Source of the DNA: Devosia riboflavina
GTDB taxonomy: Bacteria > Pseudomonadota > Alphaproteobacteria > Rhizobiales > Devosiaceae
Assembly (NCBI RefSeq): GCF_000743575.1
Contig: NZ_JQGC01000004.1
Coordinates: forward strand, 124,001 to 188,000
Length of the DNA stretch: 64,000 nt
Direction: 5' to 3'
A model generated the notes under the pieces. The model did no database searches. It was not told the origin of the DNA and saw nothing but the letters and a program-made list of their open reading frames with translations. This document shows, in pieces, positions 34,585-42,534 of the stretch; within the stretch, counting starts at the first letter, position 1; each line of letters opens with the position of its first letter. The translations under genes were made by a program, and so were the position numbers.

Positions 34585-35875
34585 CGAACCGGTCCTCCTC
34601 TACGGCGCCGGGCGCGAAGCCAATTCCACCCGGCAATTCCTCAAACGTATCCAGCCGGAGCTGAAGGTCTTTGTGACGGTCGATTCCGGCACCGCCGATG
34701 TGCCGGAGACGGAAATCATAGCGGCGGCCGATCTCGCTGAAGCCATCGCCACGCGCCGCTTCGGCACCATCGTCAAAAGCCCCGGCGTGTCGCGCTACAA
34801 GCCGATTTTTGCCACCGCCGCCGAGGCCGGGATTGCCGTGACCTCGAACCTCAATCTCTGGGGCGCGACCTATCGGCAGGACCGCACGGTCATTGCCATT
34901 TCCGGCACCAAGGGCAAATCGACCACTGCGACGCTGGTCCACCTGATGCTGGCGCGTTCAGGGCTGGATGCAGGCCTCGCTGGCAATGTCGGCCTCGCGC
35001 CCCTCGAAATCGCCGACAAGCACGCCATCGTGGTCTTCGAACTCTCGAGCTACCAGACCGCCGACATGAGCTTCATCCCCGATGTCGCGGCGATCACCAA
35101 TCTCTATCCCGAACATGTCGATTGGCACGGCTCGGTCGAGCGCTACTACGACGACAAGCTGCACTTGGTGGACCGGGATGGCAGCTTTGCTGTCGCGCTC
35201 GGCCACGCCGCCTCTGGCAATTCCCGCGTCGCCAAGGCCGTACGTGATCACCGCCGGCTGGTAAAACCCCTTTCCGAGGAGCAGGCCATCGCCCTCGAAG
35301 GCGCAGTGTCCCGTTCCCGCCTCAAGGGCGCCCACAATCTCGACAATGCCATTCTCGCCGCCGAAATCGCCCTCGCGGTCGGCGCCACCATGGACGGCAT
35401 TTTGGCAGGCGTTGCTGCCTTCCGCCCCCTGCCGCATCGGCTCGAAGAACACCGCATTGGCGACATAACCGTGGTCAATGATTCCATCTCGACGACGCCC
35501 GAAGCCACCAAGGCCGCCCTCGCCGCCTATCCCGGCCGCCGCACCGCGCTGATCGCCGGCGGCCACGAGCGAGAACAGGACTATGCCGAACTGGCGACGC
35601 TCCTGGCGCCCCGGGGCGTAACGACACTCGTTACCCTGCCGGTCACCGGGCAGCGCCTCGCCACGGCCGCTCGCGAGGCCGCGCCCGATATCGACGTAAC
35701 GGAAGTGCCCGATCTCGAAGCTGCCGTAACCGCGCTCGCCCAAAAGCGCGAAAAATTCGACACTGTCATCCTGTCGCCAGGCGCACCGTCCTATAACCAG
35801 TTCAAGAATTTCGAAGAGCGCGGTCAGCGCTTCGTCGAACTCTGCCGGACCCATTTTTCGGACCCACAATCATGA
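34574..35875 (+). CDS. murD2: UDP-N-acetylmuramoyl-L-alanine-L-glutamate ligase (MurD2)
   Basis: Mur-ligase family protein, 433 residues. The ATP loop is SGTKGKSTTA (about 116-125). FELSSYQTAD and the NLYPEHVDWHG region with the conserved His/Asp follow, and the C-terminal Rossmann part has the usual ALIAGG. Divergent from ordinary MurD at the N-terminus, and adjacency to murL indicates the L-Glu-adding form. Coupled to murL at the start and to the SMR gene at the end (ATGA). Confidence 0.9.
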   Translation: MRFDEPVLLYGAGREANSTRQFLKRIQPELKVFVTVDSGTADVPETEIIAAADLAEAIATRRFGTIVKSPGVSRYKPIFATAAEAGIAVTSNLNLWGATYRQDRTVIAISGTKGKSTTATLVHLMLARSGLDAGLAGNVGLAPLEIADKHAIVVFELSSYQTADMSFIPDVAAITNLYPEHVDWHGSVERYYDDKLHLVDRDGSFAVALGHAASGNSRVAKAVRDHRRLVKPLSEEQAIALEGAVSRSRLKGAHNLDNAILAAEIALAVGATMDGILAGVAAFRPLPHRLEEHRIGDITVVNDSISTTPEATKAALAAYPGRRTALIAGGHEREQDYAELATLLAPRGVTTLVTLPVTGQRLATAAREAAPDIDVTEVPDLEAAVTALAQKREKFDTVILSPGAPSYNQFKNFEERGQRFVELCRTHFSDPQS

Positions 35876-36204
35876 ACGGCGCTGCCTATCTCGCCATTGC
35901 CATCGTCGGCGAGGTGATCGCCACCTCGTTCCTGCGCGCCTCGGCCGGCTTCACCCAGCTTGTGCCCTCCATCGTCGTGGTGGTGGGATACTGCGTGACT
36001 TTCTACTTCTTCTCGCTGGCCCTGCAGACCATTCCGGTCGGCATTGGCTATGCCATCTGGTCCGGCGTCGGCATCATCCTCGTTTCGATCATCGCCTTCT
36101 TCGCCTATGGCCAGACGCTCGATCTGCCGGCGCTGATCGGCATCGGCCTCATTCTGGCGGGCGTGCTGGTAATCAACCTCTTCAGCCAATCAAGCGCCCA
36201 CTAA
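35872..36204 (+). CDS. SMR-family small multidrug efflux/EmrE-like transporter
   Basis: 110 residues, four membrane helices. The essential glutamate is present in AIVGEVIATSFL (E14 position), and the second-helix and loop motifs (GYAIWSGVGI) fit the EmrE branch. Its ATG overlaps the murD2 stop. SMR proteins export cationic drugs or guanidinium; the link with peptidoglycan genes is unexplained. Confidence 0.93.
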   Translation: MNGAAYLAIAIVGEVIATSFLRASAGFTQLVPSIVVVVGYCVTFYFFSLALQTIPVGIGYAIWSGVGIILVSIIAFFAYGQTLDLPALIGIGLILAGVLVINLFSQSSAH

Positions 36205-36207
36205 GCG

Positions 36208-37968
36208 CTAGTAAGCCGTCACCAGCGACAGCGGTGGCACGCCTGCATCCGTCAGAGCGACGCGAATGCGATCGAGCAGGGCGGTATCGGTGATCCGTCG
36301 CCGGAGCTGCGTCACGATCCCGACGCTGCGGAAACTGGGCACATCAAGCACGCGCGGTAATTGTCGCGCCACCTGCGCATCGTCGCCCGCCCCCTCGGCG
36401 GCGAGAATGGCGAGGACCGGCCCCATTTCGCGGTCGGCCCGCGCATAGATATCGGCATAGCGCGCCGCCTTGCCGAAATCGCGCTCCCGAATGGCGAGGA
36501 GCGTGGGCACGCCATAATACCAATCCGGAATGATCGTATAGGCATCGAGTGCCCTTTGCGCCAGGGGAACGGCCTGGTCGAGCTGGCCCATGAACGCCAT
36601 GTGCCGGGCATGCGCAGCAAGCGCATCCATATTGGAGGGATTGGATTGCAGCGCCGTCCCATAGGCAGCCTCGGCCAAGCCGTGCTCCCCGAGCACTTCG
36701 TGAAGGCGCGCGCGCTGCTCCCAGACAAAGCTGCTCGTCGGCAGGACGCGCACGGCCTCACTGAGCATTTCGTTGGCGACTCGGTACCGGTCGAGCTGCG
36801 CCGTGGGCGACGGCTTGCCGCTATCGGCTCCCTCCGCAGTCAGGCTGGCGACCGCGGCTAGCGCGATACCCGTTTTCTGGTCGCTTTGCGGCAGCGCCGC
36901 ATAGCATGACCTGGCGCGTTCGGCCGCTCCGAGCGTCGAACTCTCGCGATACATCGTAAAGAGCAGCCGACAGAGATAGAGATTTTCGCCACCCACAAGC
37001 GGGTTCTGGCTGAGATATTGGCGCGCCCGCGTATGCAGCGGCCCCCGCGGATTGCCGAGCACCGCCAGGATGTCGATGGAGAGCCGATCGATTCGCCCGG
37101 GATCGGATAATTGCTGTTCCGTCAGAATCAACGAGCGATTCCAGACCACGCTATTGCTCGAAAGGTCGGTAAGGACGACGCTGTACTGTAAATTGGCCGG
37201 CGCTCCCGGGTCGCGCCGAACGATGCCGGTAAGCAGATATCCGTCCGCCTTAACGGGTTCCGAATTTACCTCCCCGCGACCGCCATAGTCGACGCTGAGA
37301 AAGTTCAGCGGCTGCAGCCGGTCCACCAATTCGATGGCCAGACCCGAAACGGCAGCGGTGATCGAAGGGTCGTCGGTGAGGTTCTGAAACTCCATCACCC
37401 GCAGGCTTGGCTGCTGCATGACGCCGTTCTGCGTCGCCTGCTGCTCCTGCCGAGGCCCCCATGTGGAAAGCGAATAGGCAAGTGCAGCCGCTCCAATAGC
37501 GATGACGAGCAGCACCAGCCAGGACACGGTGACATGGCCGCGCGGCGCCGTTGCGTCCGGAACGGCATCGATATCGGCATCCATGAACCGCTGGGCGGTC
37601 TGGCTGGAAGGCGGCGGAGGAGTGCCGTCCGTCTCCAGGAAATCAGGCACATAGCGTCCGATCGGCAGGACGATCTGCAACCGCTCCTGCGCGCCGGGCC
37701 CGCGATAATATTGATCCAGCAAGGCCCGCAAACGCCGTGCCTGCACACGGACGATCGGATCGCTCTGCGGATCGAAGTCCGTTGGCCGGCCGAACACGTC
37801 GACGGCGATCGAATAGGCCTTGATCGATTGCGTATCGCCATCGAGCCGTTTGCGCACGATGTAGTCGAGAAAGCGCGTGAGTTGGGGCGACCTGGCCATT
37901 TCAGACCACGCCGTCAGGCGATCCAGCGCCGCCAGCACTGCATCCTTGTCGTCATTGGCCTGAGCCAT
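36208..37968 (-). CDS. Membrane-anchored TPR protein with N-terminal regulator-like domain
   Basis: 586 residues. The N-terminal 110 residues form a module seen on many rhizobial regulatory proteins (LTRFLDYIVRKRLDGDTQSI, then FDPQSDPIVRVQARRLRALL). One TM is at about 146-166. A region like the periplasmic part of adenylate-cyclase-associated proteins (VMEFQNLTDDPSITAAVSGL) is followed by C-terminal TPR-like helices from about 330. No catalytic motif. Probably a sensor or scaffold. A perfect palindrome TTACATGTAA lies 33 bp upstream (38001-38010). Confidence 0.8.
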   Translation of the reverse strand: MAQANDDKDAVLAALDRLTAWSEMARSPQLTRFLDYIVRKRLDGDTQSIKAYSIAVDVFGRPTDFDPQSDPIVRVQARRLRALLDQYYRGPGAQERLQIVLPIGRYVPDFLETDGTPPPPSSQTAQRFMDADIDAVPDATAPRGHVTVSWLVLLVIAIGAAALAYSLSTWGPRQEQQATQNGVMQQPSLRVMEFQNLTDDPSITAAVSGLAIELVDRLQPLNFLSVDYGGRGEVNSEPVKADGYLLTGIVRRDPGAPANLQYSVVLTDLSSNSVVWNRSLILTEQQLSDPGRIDRLSIDILAVLGNPRGPLHTRARQYLSQNPLVGGENLYLCRLLFTMYRESSTLGAAERARSCYAALPQSDQKTGIALAAVASLTAEGADSGKPSPTAQLDRYRVANEMLSEAVRVLPTSSFVWEQRARLHEVLGEHGLAEAAYGTALQSNPSNMDALAAHARHMAFMGQLDQAVPLAQRALDAYTIIPDWYYGVPTLLAIRERDFGKAARYADIYARADREMGPVLAILAAEGAGDDAQVARQLPRVLDVPSFRSVGIVTQLRRRITDTALLDRIRVALTDAGVPPLSLVTAY

Positions 37969-38000
37969 TTTACCCCCGTATGGAGGTTAATAGTCATCGC

Positions 38001-38010
38001 TTACATGTAA
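38001..38010. promoter_or_regulatory. Palindrome TTACATGTAA
   Basis: A perfect 10-bp palindrome 33 bp before the start of the TPR protein gene, in an AT-rich patch unusual for this window. It could be an operator. No regulator can be named. Confidence 0.3.
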
Positions 38011-38105
38011 AAAGCAAGAGCGACTTACCTGAATTTTACGCGAGTTTGCCTACCCGCCCTGCCCGACCTCCCTCATATGACCGGCGTCAGTTCGCTGAAC
38101 AGACG

Positions 38106-38225
38106 CGGTTCCCGGTGGATAGGCCCTGCCGGATGCGTGAGACCACCAAGTGTTTCTGAACCAGCATGCGGCGCGGCGGCCGCATGTTTTTCCACAAGAG
38201 TGTTTTGCCCGGTGTGTTTCGGGCA
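38106..38225 (+). promoter_or_regulatory. Structured leader with terminator and RBS hairpin before the receiver gene
   Basis: Nested helices GGTTC (38107-38111)/GAACC (38158-38162) and GGTGG (38114-38118)/CCACC (38143-38147). Then a perfect 8-bp terminator stem CATGCGGC/GCCGCATG (38165-38172 with 38179-38186) followed by TTTTT. Then TGCCCG/CGGGCA (38206-38211 with 38220-38225), whose 3' side abuts the AGAGGT ribosome site. Either a small RNA ending at about 38191 or an attenuating leader of the gene at 38237. Confidence 0.5.
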
Positions 38226-38236
38226 GAGGTAATCGT

Positions 38237-38683
38237 GTGACCAGTCCGTTTGCACAGGCGCCCTTCATTGGGCTGATTGACGACGACGGCCATTCGGCCC
38301 GCCTGTTCATGCGCGTGCTGGCCGCCAATGACGGCCCGTCGGTTCGCCATTACAGCGACGACGAAGAGGCGGTCGAGGATCTTGCTCAGGTCTTGAGCGA
38401 TCCGCAGTCGCACTGGCCGGAGCTGCTGGTCGTGGACCTCAAGGGCCACAGCCAGGCCAACCTCGAATTTATCCGCCGCCATCAGGCCTGGCTGCACCAA
38501 AAGGGTGTCGCGCTGCTGGTGATGGTGCCCCCGACCAATCGGGCGGGGCGAATGGTTTACCTCGAAGCCGGCGCTACCGCCGTCTTCTTCCGCCAGTCGG
38601 AAGCCGATGCCTATCGGCACGAGCTGGCCGGTATAGCGAATTTCTGGGCGCGCACTGAGCGCCTGGATGCTGTTGGCATGTGA
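38237..38683 (+). CDS. Atypical response-regulator receiver protein
   Basis: 148 residues from a GTG at 38237 with AGAGGT 7 nt upstream. A single receiver-like domain: acidic triad DDD at 15-17 and a candidate phosphoacceptor D67 in LLVVDLKG. The conserved Thr/Ser position is replaced (VMVPP, 95-99) and the conserved Lys is R119 (FFRQS), so signalling by phosphorylation may be altered or lost. No output domain. No histidine kinase nearby. Preceded by a structured leader. Confidence 0.7.
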   Translation: MTSPFAQAPFIGLIDDDGHSARLFMRVLAANDGPSVRHYSDDEEAVEDLAQVLSDPQSHWPELLVVDLKGHSQANLEFIRRHQAWLHQKGVALLVMVPPTNRAGRMVYLEAGATAVFFRQSEADAYRHELAGIANFWARTERLDAVGM

Positions 38684-38710
38684 CTCCTGCGTCCACAGGT
38701 TGCGTGCCTG

Positions 38711-38959
38711 GACGGAGAGCATCGCTGCGAGCCACGTTTTCGATCGTGTCCTGCATTCCCAAGCGTTGCTCTCCGTCTTCGTAATACAGACGTCGATCTG
38801 CACCATCGACGTCTGACACCGCTGGTTCAGCTCCAAGTGAACTGGCGTGGGGGCACGGTTGCGGTACCTCCCGATCGCGACCGTACGGGGGGAGAAGCAT
38901 CTCGCCCGGCAGCGCTACTGTCCCTCAGCGCCGCTCGGCTACCTATTATGCTTCTCCCC
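38711..38959. other. Convergent spacer packed with long inverted repeats
   Basis: The 310-bp space between the receiver and mgtC-like genes shows no coding frame but several strong inverted repeats in a row. They are GACGGAGAGCATCGCT (38711-38726) with 38762-38777, one mismatch in 16; CAGACGTCGAT (38787-38797) with ATCGACGTCTG (38805-38815), perfect; GTTCA/TGAAC near 38823-38843; and GGGGAGAAGCAT (38889-38900) with ATGCTTCTCCCC (38948-38959), perfect 12 bp. A structured RNA or cruciform-rich repeat is likely. Confidence 0.55.
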
Positions 38960-38992
38960 GCGGCCCAGCCTCAGCGGGATCTCCCCTGCCCT

Positions 38993-39499
38993 TCATGGTT
39001 GCCCCGAAGCTTCGTCTTCCGCCGCCTTATGCCCGATGATGCGATGCGACAATGCACGCAGAGCCGCCAGCACGATGACCGCCAGCACCGTCGTCCCCGC
39101 AGCAATCGTGTAAAAACCCAGCGCACAAGCAACACCGACCGCCCCCGCAAGCCACATCCCCGCGCCTGTCGTCAGCCCCTGCACGCCACCGCCTGAGCGA
39201 AAGATGGCCCCCGCCCCAAGAAAGGCGATGCCGGCCGTTACCGCCTCGACGGCGCGAATGGGATCGGCACGCGATTCCGTGCCGCCGCCTATAGTGTGAA
39301 AAATCTCGAAGGTGAGAATGGTGAAGAGCGCCGCGGCTACCGCAATCAGAATATGCGTGCGCAGCCCGGCTTCGGCCGTTCGCACCTCGCGCTCAAAGCC
39401 GATAATGGCGCCGCAGAGCGCCGCGATCGCGAGCCTGATGGCGATGATATGTTCAGGAAGATAGGTCTGGGTCAGCCCGAAACTATTGCCGGTATCCAT
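38993..39499 (-). CDS. MgtC/SapB-family membrane protein
   Basis: 168 residues from the ATG at 39499; a GTG at 39532 is possible. Four to five membrane helices in the N-terminal part with the family motifs ALCGAIIGFEREVR, AGLRTHILIAVAAALF, RAVEAVTAGIAFLGAGAI and GLTTGAGMWLAGAVG. Lacks the long soluble C-terminal domain of virulence MgtC. Usually linked to low-Mg2+ adaptation or ion homeostasis. A near-match to an EcfG promoter (GGAAC-N16-CGAT) lies upstream at 39534-39558. Confidence 0.9.
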   Translation of the reverse strand: MDTGNSFGLTQTYLPEHIIAIRLAIAALCGAIIGFEREVRTAEAGLRTHILIAVAAALFTILTFEIFHTIGGGTESRADPIRAVEAVTAGIAFLGAGAIFRSGGGVQGLTTGAGMWLAGAVGVACALGFYTIAAGTTVLAVIVLAALRALSHRIIGHKAAEDEASGQP

Positions 39500-39562
39500 G
39501 TCCCGAAAATCCGAAAATGACGCTGTCGTCACAATCGCCGGGACATGGACTTGGTTCCCGCC

Positions 39563-40609
39563 TCAGGTAGCAACGCGGATTTGCAGCTTGACGTCGTCCG
39601 GCCGCGCCTCGACGGCACGGTCGAACGCAGCCTTGGAATCCTCGAAGGCAAAGGTTTCGGAGATCAGCGGCTTCAAATCCACCTTGCCCGAGGCGATCAG
39701 CGCAATGGCACGATCGTATTGGTGGGCATAGCGGAACACGTTCTCGATCCGCAATTCCTTGGTCGAAGCCGCAGCGATATCGACCTTGGTCGGCTCCACC
39801 GGCAGACCCACCACGACGATGCAACCGCCGGGCCGCGGCAGGTCCATGATCGTCTCCCAGGCGCGCGGCGAGCCTGAGCACTCAAACACCACATCCGCAC
39901 CCCAGCCTTCGGTCAGTTCGGCGACTTTTTCGACAAGCTTGGTCTCGCGGATATTGACCGGAATGATGCCCTGATATTGCGCGGCGATATCAAGCTTGGG
40001 CTGGGCAAGATCTGCAACGATCACCCGCGCACACCCCCCGGCCAGCGCCGCAAGCGCCACCATGGTCCCAATCGGCCCAGCGCCGAGCACCACGGCCGTG
40101 TCGCCAGGTGTGATACGCGCCTTGGTCGCCGCCTGCATGCCCACCGCAAAGGGCTCCACCATGGCGCCTTCGGCAAAGCTCACATGGTCTGGCAATTTGA
40201 ATGTGTAATTTGCCGGATGGACGACTTCCGCGGTCAGCACGCCATGGATCGGCGGCGTCGCCCAGAAGCGCACGACAGGGTCGACATTGTAAATACCGAG
40301 CCGGCTGGCGCGCGAATTGGGGTCCGGAATGCCAGGCTCCATGCAGACGCGATCACCCACCTTGAGATGCCCAACGCCCTCCCCCACCTCGACCACGGTG
40401 CCCGCAGCCTCGTGTCCCAAGACCATGGGCGCGTCGACGACAAACGGTCCAATGCGGCCGTGGGTATAATAGTGCACATCCGAGCCGCAGACGCCGACCG
40501 TATGAATGGCGATCCGCACCATGCCCGGCCCGACCTCAAGCGGCAGGTCGATTTCCCGCAGACCCAGTTCATGCTGCTTTTCCAGCACCAGCGCGCGCAC
40601 CTTGGCCAT
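39563..40609 (-). CDS. Zinc-dependent polyol dehydrogenase (xylitol/sorbitol dehydrogenase type)
   Basis: 348 residues, medium-chain dehydrogenase. Catalytic zinc ligands C41, H66-E67 and E152; NAD motif GAGPIG (176-181) with D200 selecting NAD over NADP. Closest in pattern to D-xylulose reductase (xylitol to xylulose) and sorbitol dehydrogenase. The four structural-zinc cysteines expected between about 95 and 110 are absent ([13 protein letters not shown]), so only the catalytic zinc is bound. AGGAGG precedes the ATG. Confidence 0.92.
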   Translation of the reverse strand: MAKVRALVLEKQHELGLREIDLPLEVGPGMVRIAIHTVGVCGSDVHYYTHGRIGPFVVDAPMVLGHEAAGTVVEVGEGVGHLKVGDRVCMEPGIPDPNSRASRLGIYNVDPVVRFWATPPIHGVLTAEVVHPANYTFKLPDHVSFAEGAMVEPFAVGMQAATKARITPGDTAVVLGAGPIGTMVALAALAGGCARVIVADLAQPKLDIAAQYQGIIPVNIRETKLVEKVAELTEGWGADVVFECSGSPRAWETIMDLPRPGGCIVVVGLPVEPTKVDIAAASTKELRIENVFRYAHQYDRAIALIASGKVDLKPLISETFAFEDSKAAFDRAVEARPDDVKLQIRVAT

Positions 40610-40777
40610 GACATCCTCCTGAATCGACCGAGCTGAGCATTAGCCCATCACCTGGGCAACGGCCAGCGTTTCGCGCTGACGAAACAGCGCGTTAACTCAG
40701 ATTTTGGAGCCGGGGCGCCGATTCATCGTCCGCTAACGCCCGGCGGCCAAAAGTTCTCGCACATTCTGGGGGCGACA

Positions 40778-42253
40778 ATGCAGTTGCGGGACACAACGCA
40801 TTTCACGACCCGGTTCCTCCTGCCCATCGTGGTGGTGACCGGCATTACGATTCTGGCGCTGGCCGGCTTTCTCGCCTGGTCGGCCCAACGCATCGACGCC
40901 GATGCCCTCGCCCGCGAAAAGCTGCTGCTCGAACGGGCGCTGCAGGAACAGAAATCACAGATGTACATCGCCCAGGAAGAGCTGGCGGTGTGGGACGAAG
41001 CAGTCACGGCCCTCGATACCGGCGACGTGCAATGGCTCGTCGACAATCTCGGCGTCTATGCCTTCGATTTCTACGGCCACAATCGCAGCTTCGTCCTTGA
41101 TAGTGCCCTCAAACCCATTGTGGCCGTCAGCGATGGCGGTCAGGTGCCCGCCAAATCCTCCGCCGACGCCATCGAAAAGCTCGCGCCTTTCTTCGCGCAT
41201 TTGCGTAGCCTCGACGCCCAGGCTGCCATCTCCGCCTACAATGCCGGCGTATCGGACACGCTCCCGCAAGCCATCGATTTCACGCTGTTCGAGGGCCAGC
41301 CCGCCCTCGTCGCGGTGACGCCGGTACTTTCCTATAGCGGCGAGAACGCTCCAACCGTTGGCAAGGAAGGTTTTTACATCTCGGTAGGTCTCCTCGGAGA
41401 CGAACTCGCCACCTATTTCGGCGACCAATACCGCATCGACCAGCCCATTTTCCTCGATGCCAAACCGCAAACCGACGCGTCGCTGCCAATCCTCAATGCC
41501 CAAGGCCAGACTCTTGCCTGGCTCACCTGGCAGCCGGAGCACCCCGGCGCCCGCCTCGTAGGCGCGGCCATGCCGGCGCTCCTGGCGGCTCTAGTCATCG
41601 GCATCATCATTGTCGGCCTGCTGCTACGCAGCCTTCGCAGTGCCCTCTTCCAGCTTCAGGCCGAGCGGGAAGAAGCCCACCACCGCGCCCAGCACGATCC
41701 GCTCACCGGGCTCGGCAACCGCGCCCTGTTCCGGGGGCGCCTCGGCGAGCTTTTGCAGCACACGCCCGAATGCAGTCCTCGCTTTGCAGTGCTGGAACTC
41801 GATCTCGACAAGTTCAAGCAAGTGAACGACACGCTGGGCCATCAAGCGGGCGACGAAATGCTTGTCGAAGTCGGCACGCGCATCAAATCCCTGCTGCGAC
41901 CGGAAGACACCCTCATCCGTCTTGGTGGCGACGAATTCGCCATCATCCAGCCGAATATTGCGGATCACCGGGAGCCCCAAGCCCTAGCCCAAGCCATCAT
42001 CGACGCGCTGACACAGCCGGTAAGCCTCGCTGCAGGCACTGCCACGATCGGCGTGAGCATCGGTATCGCCACGGCCCCAGACATGGCGCGAAGCGAGGCG
42101 GACTTGATACGATTTGCAGACGATGCGCTCTACCGCGCCAAGAATGGCGGTCGCAACCGCTATTGTCTCTATAGCGCCGCCCCCGCCAACGAACCGGCAC
42201 GGGTCGACACACAACTGCGCGATGCCTTCGCCGCCCGGCGCGCCAGCGCCTAG
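40778..42253 (+). CDS. CHASE4-GGDEF diguanylate cyclase
   Basis: 491 residues. TM1 14-34, periplasmic CHASE4-like sensor about 40-258, TM2 about 264-284, GGDEF domain to the end. The active site GGDEF is at 383-387, and an RxxD inhibition site (RPED, 374-377) lies five residues before it, so product feedback is expected. Makes c-di-GMP in response to an unknown periplasmic cue. Its stop overlaps tail-to-tail with the small membrane protein gene. Confidence 0.94.
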   Translation: MQLRDTTHFTTRFLLPIVVVTGITILALAGFLAWSAQRIDADALAREKLLLERALQEQKSQMYIAQEELAVWDEAVTALDTGDVQWLVDNLGVYAFDFYGHNRSFVLDSALKPIVAVSDGGQVPAKSSADAIEKLAPFFAHLRSLDAQAAISAYNAGVSDTLPQAIDFTLFEGQPALVAVTPVLSYSGENAPTVGKEGFYISVGLLGDELATYFGDQYRIDQPIFLDAKPQTDASLPILNAQGQTLAWLTWQPEHPGARLVGAAMPALLAALVIGIIIVGLLLRSLRSALFQLQAEREEAHHRAQHDPLTGLGNRALFRGRLGELLQHTPECSPRFAVLELDLDKFKQVNDTLGHQAGDEMLVEVGTRIKSLLRPEDTLIRLGGDEFAIIQPNIADHREPQALAQAIIDALTQPVSLAAGTATIGVSIGIATAPDMARSEADLIRFADDALYRAKNGGRNRYCLYSAAPANEPARVDTQLRDAFAARRASA

Positions 42254-42411
42254 TTGGACGGCGCCGGCATGGCGATGCTGTAGATGATGTAAATGACCAC
42301 GAAGGCAATCACGATGCCGATCAGCGACATGGCCAGCACGCGCGAATTCATTTTGCGCGAATTGGCCTGACGCACCTCGGTCGTATTCTTGTGCGGATCG
42401 TAGGTTTCCAT
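42250..42411 (-). CDS. Small single-pass membrane protein
   Basis: 53 residues, translated by eye: it starts METYDPHKNTTEVRQANSRK and has one hydrophobic helix (about 27-46, including IGIVIAFVVIYIIYS) and a short tail ending PAPSN. GGGAG lies about 6 nt before the ATG. An exact EcfG promoter (42441-42465) points at it from 30 bp upstream, which supports it as a real stress-induced gene. Function unknown. Confidence 0.75.
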   Translation of the reverse strand: METYDPHKNTTEVRQANSRKMNSRVLAMSLIGIVIAFVVIYIIYSIAMPAPSN

Positions 42412-42440
42412 AGCGCTCTCCCGAAAACTCCCAAGATTTC

Positions 42441-42465
42441 AACGCTTGCGGGTCGGCAGGGTTCC
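42441..42465 (-). promoter_or_regulatory. EcfG-type general stress promoter
   Basis: On the minus strand GGAAC (42465-42461), 16 bp, CGTT (42444-42441), an exact consensus match. It lies 30 bp before the start of the 53-residue membrane protein gene. Confidence 0.75.
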
Positions 42466-42534
42466 GTAGCAGGGGCTTGACGCGGCGGACGGAGCGACCG
42501 ACCTTTCGGCATGTTCAGCCCAGAGTCCGTAGCT

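Noticed and set aside
38150..38236. Longer start (38150) for the receiver protein
   Set aside because: The extra residues would be encoded by the terminator hairpin, and the GTG at 38237 has a proper ribosome site and starts at the receiver domain.
39534..39558. Third EcfG promoter before the MgtC-like gene
   Set aside because: The -35 GGAAC and the spacing fit, but the -10 is CGAT in place of CGTT. Mentioned in the gene entry only.
42412..42534. Purine riboswitch upstream of adenine deaminase
   Set aside because: No three-way junction with the conserved loop-loop bases was visible, and the region is occupied by a divergent EcfG promoter.
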